Shown: positions 56,447 to 60,288 of the stretch, piece by piece
Layout: each line of letters begins with the position of its first letter
Position numbering within the stretch: the first letter of the stretch is position 1
Assembly: GCA_037447655.1 (NCBI GenBank)
Contig: JBBHKE010002820.1
Location: 27,421 to 87,708, forward strand
Origin: Zygnema cylindricum
Taxonomy: Eukaryota > Streptophyta > Zygnematophyceae > Zygnematales > Zygnemataceae
Length of the DNA stretch: 60,288 nt
Direction of reading: 5' to 3'
The notes under the pieces: model-generated
Told to the model about the DNA's origin: nothing
Database searches by the model: none
Seen by the model: the letters and a program-made list of their open reading frames with translations, nothing else
Program-made: the position numbers and the translations under genes

Positions 56447-57425
56447 TTTTGTTTTTTGGTTTTGTTTTTTGGTTTTATTTTTCAAATTTTTTTTTGGGTT
56501 ACGGATGTAGGAATTTAAAGTTTATTTCGGATAATATTTTTATGAAAAGTTTGGTCAATATGAGAACCTGTATGGAGAAATTTATGTTTTGTGAGGTGTT
56601 GTCTTTTTGTGGATGTAGGATTTTGTTTCAAACAATTTTGTGAGTATTAATTCCCGTTTTATGTATATTGGTCTTTTTTATATTGAATTTTACTCTATAT
56701 TGTCTTTTTTATTTTATTTGGTCTTTTTTTTATTGCATATTCATCAGCCAGTTTTTGGTATGAAATGTTTCATATTTTTTATTCCATGTTTGAAATATAA
56801 AATTTCTGTTTAATACATTTGAGTTTTAATCGATCAATCACATCAGCTCAATGTGTATATTTTTTTCTATTTTTGTCTGTATTTGACTTTTTTTTTTTCT
56901 TTTGTTTTTTTCTACGCCGAGGCCTCTGTGACATTATGTGATTGCCATTCTTTAAGTGTTAAGATATAGTTCTTGATATTGTTTTTCCTTCCTCATCATA
57001 TTATGAAGCCCCAAAATCTGAATTGAATTCAACCGTTTTTTTTTTCTTCTTCTTCTTCTTTTTCTTTTTATTTTTCTTCTTCTTTTCCTTTTCCTTTTCC
57101 TTTCTTTTTTTCCTTTTAGGTATGTGTACTTCCGTACGATCCTCAAATCTTTGGAAGCAAAGGCTGTCCTGCGAACGGTTGTACCGCAAAAAACGCAAAA
57201 AAGAAACTCACCAAAATAGTGACAATAAAAAGAGGATGGAGTTGTTTGACTCTTTTAACAACGACACCGACATTTAAATGCAGTCTTAGTCTTTATAAAT
57301 GCCTCAACGGAGGAGCTGGTTGTGTGAACCGAAAACTAACCGCTAATAAAAAGGTATGTGCCCCGGGATCGAAAAATACCTTTAAGGCAAAATGTTCGAG
57401 ACTTATCGGAATCTCCGTAGGTTGA
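41492..57425 (+). CDS. Secreted chitin-binding mosaic cysteine protease: CBM14 x2, papain C1A, EGF x2, LysM x4
   Basis: Exons: 41492-? (signal peptide, end uncertain), 43988-44061, 44275-44446, 44623-45156, 45402-45472, 45889-46051, 46335-46530, 46751-46998, 47982-48131, 48443-48713, 49147-50076, 51242-51391, 51917-51962, 52438-52541, 53853-53974, 54279-54401, 55937-56027, 56116-56282, 57120-57425. Every intron from exon 2 on is GT-AG and every junction keeps phase, joining half-domains into proper CBM14, C1A, EGF and LysM folds. The product, about 1,300-1,400 aa, should be secreted, bind chitin-like glycans through two unrelated module types and cleave protein. Introns carry microsatellites, a MITE and tandem repeats. 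One in-frame TGA (49659-49661) is unexplained. The linkage of exon 1 and that stop are the weak points. The C1A-EGF-LysM part is firm. Confidence 0.8.
42000..42225. repeat. TA/TATACA microsatellite in intron 1
   Basis: 'tatatacatatatata' repeats over about 225 bp. All Tyr/Ile ORFs here are artefacts. It is followed (42232-42371) by the internal part of a TACACCGC-family MITE without clear ends. Confidence 0.95.
42232..42371. mobile_element. MITE remnant, TACACCGC family
   Basis: 'tttcctctgtgcgctcttgtgttgattattagtcc' and 'cgccttcctattggtggtcttcgaatgagaa' match the core of the copies at 48855-49073 and 58457-58678. The terminal inverted repeats are not recognisable. Located in intron 1 of the protease gene. 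Confidence 0.5.
43125..43530. repeat. Two simple repeats in intron 1: ATAAT and AATGTC
   Basis: 43125-43225 consists of 'ataatataat/acataac' units. 43240-43530 is a hexamer-like 'aatgtcaatgtcgatgtc' repeat. Neither codes for a plausible protein. Confidence 0.9.
43988..44446 (+). CDS. Exons 2-3: first CBM14 (peritrophin-A) chitin-binding domain
   Basis: Exon 2 (43988-44061) reads '[20 protein letters not shown]' to '..PLC' plus two bases at a tgcag/gtgcc donor. Exon 3 (44275-44446) completes the Ser codon and reads '[16 protein letters not shown]', '[12 protein letters not shown]' and 'DLPQLSSC'. The six cysteines and the aromatic 'AFYKC' follow the CBM14 pattern C-x-C-x5-C-x-C-x-C. The domain binds chitin in animal peritrophins and some fungal and algal proteins. 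After the last Cys comes an acidic linker ending 'QQLDREET' at a consensus donor (aca/gtaaga). The intron 44447-44622 joins in phase to the KHPPG exon. Confidence 0.8.
44623..45156 (+). CDS. Exon 4: KHPPG heptad repeat and Pro-rich linker
   Basis: The exon opens '[20 protein letters not shown]' and carries about 12 imperfect units of GKHPPGK/V/T (21 bp each), then a basic segment, then 'PPPPSPPP' and '[14 protein letters not shown]', ending 'TDFFPV' at gtgagt. The acceptor is 'cccactaag'. The repeat is cationic and Pro/Gly-rich, like cell-wall (hydroxyproline-rich) linkers. His-Pro-Pro spacing could bind metal or polyanionic glycans (speculation). The antisense ORF of GGCFP units is its shadow. 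Confidence 0.75.
45402..46051 (+). CDS. Exons 5-6: second CBM14 domain
   Basis: Exon 5 (45402-45472) reads '[20 protein letters not shown]' and 'PAC'. Exon 6 (45889-46051) completes the Ser codon with '[17 protein letters not shown]', '[13 protein letters not shown]' and 'DYFPFVTC'. The split within the domain is at the same place and phase as in the first CBM14 (exons 2/3), so the two arose by exon-pair duplication. It ends 'PPPPAVRDL' at a gtatgt donor. Confidence 0.85.
46335..48713 (+). CDS. Exons 7-10: papain-family (C1A) cysteine protease domain
   Basis: Exons 46335-46530, 46751-46998, 47982-48131 and 48443-48713. Mature-domain start is near '[20 protein letters not shown]'. The oxyanion Gln is in 'RYQGAC' and the catalytic Cys in '[11 protein letters not shown]' (codon 46756-46758). 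'[17 protein letters not shown]' gives the disulphide region, and '[17 protein letters not shown]' is the typical second-lobe strand. The catalytic His is in '[12 protein letters not shown]' (48488-48490) and the Asn in '[17 protein letters not shown]' (48548-48550). All catalytic residues are present, so it is probably active. Only about 60 residues separate it from CBM14, with no ERFNIN/I29 inhibitor propeptide visible. The usual GSCGSCW is changed to GACSGCW. Confidence 0.9.
48855..49073. mobile_element. MITE, TACACCGC family (219 bp), intronic
   Basis: Nearly palindromic. The left end 'tacaccgctaatcgttattagtgtta' and right end 'taacactactaacgattagcagtgta' are inverted, as are the internal 'ccgtgcaaacttgtcggatt' and 'aatccgacaagtatgcacgg'. 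It lies in the intron between the protease domain and the SPPP exon. No ORF. Confidence 0.9.
49147..50076 (+). CDS. Exon 11: Ser-Pro-Pro-Pro (pherophorin-like) linker
   Basis: The acceptor 'tgtgcag' is followed in phase by '[20 protein letters not shown]', then long SPPP/PPPP runs with a duplicated '[10 protein letters not shown]' segment, as in extensin or pherophorin linkers likely to be O-glycosylated. The frame meets TGA at 49659-49661, then is open again to 50076 ('[11 protein letters not shown]'), where acg/gtaaat gives the phase 1 donor that fits the EGF exon. Alternative phase 1 donors before the stop (49555 or 49570) exist but are weak. So the exon is either shorter than drawn or carries a premature stop. 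Confidence 0.6.
50077..51241. other. Intron 11 with acceptor-proximal tandem repeats
   Basis: A CT-rich part (50350-50780) is followed by about five diverged copies of a 40-50 bp unit ending 'gacctaatcttgactaca' (about 51040, 51110, 51150, 51195, 51227). The last copy forms the acceptor itself (cttgactacag/TG). No coding sequence. Confidence 0.7.
51242..52541 (+). CDS. Exons 12-14: two EGF-like domains
   Basis: The first EGF-like domain is exon 12 (51242-51391), with cysteines in '[20 protein letters not shown]', '[20 protein letters not shown]' and a closing C. The second is exons 13+14 (51917-51962 and 52438-52541), with '[16 protein letters not shown]', '[15 protein letters not shown]' and 'GSATC'. 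Both have the six-Cys C-C-C-C-x-C-C pattern. EGF modules act as protein-interaction spacers in secreted proteins. Phases are 1, 2 and 1 with clean gt/ag sites. Confidence 0.85.
51385..51720. repeat. Donor-proximal tandem duplication in intron 12
   Basis: The real donor region 'cactcagtaagttcttttaactg' (51386-51408) and the following 150 bp recur at about 51563 as 'aactcagttaagttcctccaactgag...ttttactggtactgtttaaaa', and more weakly at about 51660 as 'aatcagtaggtctttcacctg'. Two decoy donor-like sites result. Confidence 0.75.
52100..52395. repeat. TTTAGGGTTCAC-type tandem repeat in intron 13
   Basis: About 20 units resembling 'tttagggttcac' or 'ggtttagggttca' precede the acceptor 'catgcag' at 52437. 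The unit resembles plant telomeric TTTAGGG but is degenerate and intronic. Confidence 0.8.
52600..53340. other. Intron 14, TACGG-rich part
   Basis: 'tgtacgg', 'tacggaa' and 'ttacggtaact' recur, with a loose duplication 'tttctgtccggtaaactgaac' near 52880 and 53010. No coding sequence. Confidence 0.5.
53345..53815. repeat. Degenerate 'atccaacggtc..ttgcag' tandem repeat in intron 14
   Basis: About ten copies of a 40-50 bp unit of the type 'tatcaaatccaacggtcaaaaattgcag' run up to the real acceptor 'tgtttttgcag' at 53852. Many copies contain 'ttgcag', giving a ladder of possible acceptors. Confidence 0.75.
53853..57425 (+). CDS. Exons 15-19: LysM modules and C-terminus
   Basis: LysM 1 (exons 53853-53974, 54279-54401): '[20 protein letters not shown]' and 'FLYLNPHLDPFC'. 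LysM 2 (54279-54401 and 55937-56027): '[19 protein letters not shown]' and '[11 protein letters not shown]'. LysM 3 (56116-56282, 57120-57425): '[20 protein letters not shown]', '[13 protein letters not shown]' and 'GELVCVLPYD'. A fourth, diverged unit follows ('[15 protein letters not shown]', 'NKKVCAPGS'), ending at TGA 57423-57425. LysM binds N-acetylglucosamine polymers. An apparent frame break near 56033 disappears if 56028-56115 is an 88-bp intron (phase 1, cag-poor but pyrimidine-rich acceptor 'gtccatag'). Confidence 0.8.
54402..55936. other. Intron 16 with repeats
   Basis: 'acccaccaaat' recurs three times just after the donor (54420-54530). 54770-54930 and 55065-55170 are diverged copies of 'attagagttaataacactaattcgg..aaattataaactagtgttagtaac', fragments resembling the TACACCGC-family ends ('cgcttatcgctattagtga'). 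No coding sequence recognised. Confidence 0.6.
56310..56500. repeat. GTTTTTTGGTTTT simple repeat and poly-T in intron 18
   Basis: 'ggttttgttttttggttttgttttt' units flank a run of about 36 T. The Phe-rich and Lys-rich ORFs on the two strands are artefacts. Confidence 0.9.
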
Positions 57426-57436
57426 AAATTTACAAA

Positions 57437-57640
57437 ACTTTACAAAACAAAGCATAATATTGGAAAAGGATAGTATTGGAGAAGGATATTGGAGAAGGAT
57501 AGTATTGGAGAAGGATAGTATTGGAGAAGGATAGTATTGGAGAAGGATAGTATTGGAGAAGGATTGTATTGGAGAAGGATTGTATTGGAGAAGGATAGTA
57601 TTGGAGAAGCATAATATTGTAGGAGCATAGAGATTGAAGT
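57437..57640. repeat. 16-bp minisatellite just after the protease stop codon
   Basis: 'ggagaaggatagtatt' is repeated about 9-10 times with small variants. It starts within about 40 bp of the stop at 57425, so it probably lies in the 3' UTR. Antisense ORFs (Ser-Asn-Thr-Ile-Leu-Leu repeats) are artefacts. Confidence 0.9.
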
Positions 57641-58456
57641 AATGTTGTAGGTTTTTTGAGGGGATCAATCCACATTCTTTTTTGTAGAATGGTTATTTAT
57701 CTCAATTTTTGGTTAGTAGTAAAGTTAGGAGTAAGGAATTAGTATTGAATATGGTTTGGTTGAAATGGTTGGAGATATTTATTGTGGGTCAACTCCCAAA
57801 TTTTGTGTCCCAATTATTAGAAATGTTCACATTTCGACAAACGGTCGTTAAATTTTTTGTTACGGTGGTATTTTTTTTTTGGTGGATCGTAGATGTTTTG
57901 ACTTCCCAAGGTACAATGAACAATGTTTAGTGTTGACATTTTGTTTACACTTTTTTTTTGTGCGATTGTTGTTCTATAGCATCCTACTTTTTGTTTCTAA
58001 TACTTGTTTTTAATAATTGTTTCTCGTATTTGTCTCTAATATTTGTTTTTAAAATTTGTTTCTAATATTTGTTTCTAATATTTTTTCTAAGTCGAGGTAT
58101 GGTGAACTAAAGATTATTCGTAAAGGTAATGTGTTTGTGAGTTATCTAATGACTAGTATTGTTCATCCATTCTATTCAATGTCGTTGTTACTTTTCAAAG
58201 AATGTATTTTACTTTCAATGACGATGTTTCTTCTCACGACGACAAAAAAAAATTGTCCACCAATCTGAAGTCAAGTAAATAGATTGAAGTCAAATTTGAT
58301 TTGATGACATTCTTTCTTAAAATGAAAATTAATTAAATTTCTCTATATCGACCATTTCAAGCTAATGGAGGGAGGGAGACCTCCGTAACCACTTAAAGTC
58401 AACTCTAAATCAAGTAAATGTACGACGGATCTCGGATCAAATCAAAGAAGTGGAAC
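57641..58456. other. Gene-free stretch
   Basis: AT-rich, with a 'tctaatatttgtttctaatatt' repeat near 58030-58085. No recognised coding sequence. Confidence 0.5.
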
Positions 58457-58678
58457 TACACCGTGTATCGCTATTAGTGTTAACGTTTTTTTTGCCACTT
58501 AAAACGTCTTTTCTCTGTACACACTTGTCTGATTTTCACTTTGAGAACGCCAATCGGAGGCTGGGAATCTTACTTTTAAAATCGCAACCGTCAGATAGAC
58601 AATCCGACAAATTTGTACGGAGAAAAGATGTTTTAAGTGGCAAAAAAAACATTAGCACTAATAGCTATTCACGGTGTA
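58457..58678. mobile_element. MITE, TACACCGC family (222 bp)
   Basis: The ends 'tacaccgtgtatcgctattagtgtta' and 'tagcactaatagctattcacggtgta' are inverted. Inner arms 'gccacttaaaacgtcttttctctgtacacacttgt' and 'aatttgtacggagaaaagatgttttaagtggc' also pair. No ORF. It lies between the protease and SET genes. Confidence 0.9.
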
Positions 58679-59154
58679 TCAAAGGGACGATAGACAGGAT
58701 GAGAGACGGACCACACTAAATAGAGTTGGTAGATAGATCCAGTCTGTACAGTCAATTTACAATTAAGTTGTCACTTTTTTGCGGAGGTACAGTGAACCTC
58801 GAGAAGGTTACAATAAAAAAAGGACAAATGTTTTGTAACTCCATCTCAACCATAATGAAATCGATTTTCTCCTGTCTGTGATATAAGCTTGAACGCCTGT
58901 AATTTGTGCGAATTGATAAATGCACAATGTTTGTGTAGCTTACTTTCTTGACCAATATTTGCTTGCTAAACCAATCGCTTCTCGTTTATATTCTTCACGA
59001 TTTTTATATATATATAGATGAGAAGATCGGGTGGATTGAAATAAGCTTCCTACTTTGGCAGCTATCTTACAAAAAAAAAAAAAAAAGTTACATAAAATTT
59101 ATAAATAACACCGATGACCAGAGACCACATCGCATTAATTCAAAAAAAAATTGT
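58679..59154. other. Intergenic, between convergent genes
   Basis: No feature recognised other than A-rich runs (59071-59086). It should contain the 3' UTR and polyadenylation region of the minus-strand SET gene. Confidence 0.5.
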
Positions 59155-60003
59155 TTAAGTTTCCAAATTCACTTCACTTTCTTTGATTTTGAACAATCGT
59201 CGAAGCGTAGAGGTACAATAGTTTTTGCATCTCCCTAAAATAGATTTATACCCAATTCTCCATTTAATTGCCAATATCGTATTTGGGCTCAAATCGCTAT
59301 CCCTCTCTTCTCGACCCTTTCCATTATTAATTTCACAAACATTTTTATCTTTGCTAATTTTCTCTCCGTTTTTATCTAATAAACTTACTTTTCCGTCACT
59401 AAAAACATCCAATTCCCGTTTTTTCCAACACTTTAACTCAATTCGATCGTTTAATTCTATTTTTCTCTCTCCTTCCCCCGATTTCGATCTCTTATTCCCC
59501 TTTTTTCCATTTGTTACCATTTCTAAAACCTCATTATCATTCTCGATCGTCGTTGGTAAAATTTTCAACATTTCGTCGCACTTTTTTTGTAACCATTGAA
59601 AAACAAAAATATCTCCGTCCAATAATAATCGTTTTCCCGAAAATGCGATATGTCTTAATTTTTTTCTCAAATGAGACGGAGTCGCCAAAATTCGTAACGA
59701 TGCCAAAAGACAAAAAGAAGGACGACCGTCCACTCGAATATAACAATCGTGACTTGAACTCAATCCCAAATTTCCAAACAATGTTGCGATTTCTTGACTT
59801 GGATTAGAAATTGTCGAGGATTCCTCGATTTGATTTCGACTTTTATGTTGATTTTGAGTTTTTTTAGGATTTGTTGGTTGAGGATTGAGAGAATCTGGAT
59901 GAGGAAGTTCAATTGTGACGACATCGTTTGGATTATTGAAAAGGACGAAACCGTAATGTTGGAGGAGCTCGAGGTTCGTATAACGACCATAACACAAAAA
60001 AAC
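59155..60003 (-). CDS. SET-domain methyltransferase, SDG40/Rubisco LSMT-like, last exon
   Basis: The exon opens after an 'aattag' acceptor (60004-60009 on plus) with 'VFLCYGRYTNLELLQHYGFV', the conserved C-terminal SET motif with the catalytic Tyr region. The LSMT substrate-binding domain follows: 'CYIRVDGRPSFCLLASLRIL', 'FVFQWLQKKCDEMLKILP', and 'TILAIKWRIGYKSILGRC' near the end. The stop is TAA at 59155-59157. This subfamily methylates lysines of plastid or nuclear proteins; the SDG40 target is poorly known. Two polar low-complexity inserts (after 'ELPHPDS' and around 'KKGNKRSKSGEGER') lengthen it. The first part of the SET domain must lie upstream, beyond 60003, and was not identified. Confidence 0.8.
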   Translation of the reverse strand, partial: VFLCYGRYTNLELLQHYGFVLFNNPNDVVTIELPHPDSLNPQPTNPKKTQNQHKSRNQIEESSTISNPSQEIATLFGNLGLSSSHDCYIRVDGRPSFCLLASLRILATPSHLRKKLRHIAFSGKRLLLDGDIFVFQWLQKKCDEMLKILPTTIENDNEVLEMVTNGKKGNKRSKSGEGERKIELNDRIELKCWKKRELDVFSDGKVSLLDKNGEKISKDKNVCEINNGKGREERDSDLSPNTILAIKWRIGYKSILGRCKNYCTSTLRRLFKIKESEVNLET

Positions 60004-60288
60004 CTAATTTCACATACGACAAAAAAACAAATTAAAAAGGTTTGTTTAATAAACAAAAAAAAGGGAGGACTAGAATAAAACGAAATTGTTGTTGAAGGTC
60101 GTAAATGTCGAAATTGTAAAAACATCGACAAACATTTTCTCCCAAAAAAAAAAATGATTTTGTTAAACTTCATTTGAAGAAATTGTTAAAAAAAAAAAAA
60201 AACTTTAGAGGACGGGGGCTTTATCGACTAAAAGGTATTATCGTTGCATTTCTTAGAAAGGGGGAGGGGGAGAGGGAGGGTTGGGAAC
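60004..60288 (-). other. Upstream intron or exon of the SET gene, unresolved
   Basis: 60004-60080 is T-rich in gene orientation and fits the 3' end of an intron. The rest holds A/T runs and a 'gggaggggga' tract. No continuation of the SET domain could be read with confidence in any frame. Confidence 0.35.

Overview
The window reads as one contig from a large, repeat-rich, intron-rich nuclear genome of the green (streptophyte) lineage. The reasons are: two Ty3/gypsy elements with plant-type initiator-Met primer sites (tggtatcggagc), a SET-domain gene resembling plant SDG40, Ser-Pro-Pro-Pro cell-wall-type linkers, LysM domains, and genes split by many GT-AG introns. A charophyte alga such as Chara would fit, but that is inference. 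There are no bacterial-style operons and no CRISPR. An assembly gap of 10 N lies at 40319-40328.

Layout. 1-3128: a huge imperfect foldback (inverted repeat). 3129-7440: non-coding DNA, an LTR-like remnant, a 1.7-kb 20-bp minisatellite and GA/CT-rich tracts. 7414-13272: a decayed minus-strand gypsy element (Gypsy-1). 13273-20234: a decayed plus-strand gypsy element (Gypsy-2) whose 5' LTR is cut off exactly where Gypsy-1's LTR ends. 20235-22070: AT-rich DNA and short repeats. 22071-24991 (minus): a two-exon gene for a charged, coiled-coil-like protein. 25000-26530: T-rich DNA, then degenerate telomere-like (CCCTAA) repeats. 26.9-41.3 kb: mostly non-autonomous DNA transposons (two terminal-inverted-repeat families), a 1.93-kb tandem duplication, a tRNA-derived SINE head, an LTR fragment and a second duplication around the N gap.

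41492-57425 (plus) is the main find. It is a gene of about 19 exons whose splice phases agree from exon 2 to exon 19. It encodes a secreted mosaic protein: signal peptide (tentative first exon), CBM14/peritrophin-type chitin-binding domain, KHPPG repeat and Pro-rich linker, second CBM14, papain-family (C1A) cysteine protease with Cys/His/Asn in place, SPPP linker, two EGF-like domains, then about four LysM modules. Two kinds of chitin-binding module on one protease suggest a wall-, defence- or symbiosis-related enzyme aimed at chitin-containing targets (inference). Several introns of this gene, and the single intron of the coiled-coil gene, carry tandem duplications of the sequence next to their own splice sites.

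59155-60003 (minus) is the last exon of a SET-domain (SDG40/Rubisco LSMT-like) methyltransferase gene, convergent with the protease gene and continuing beyond the window.
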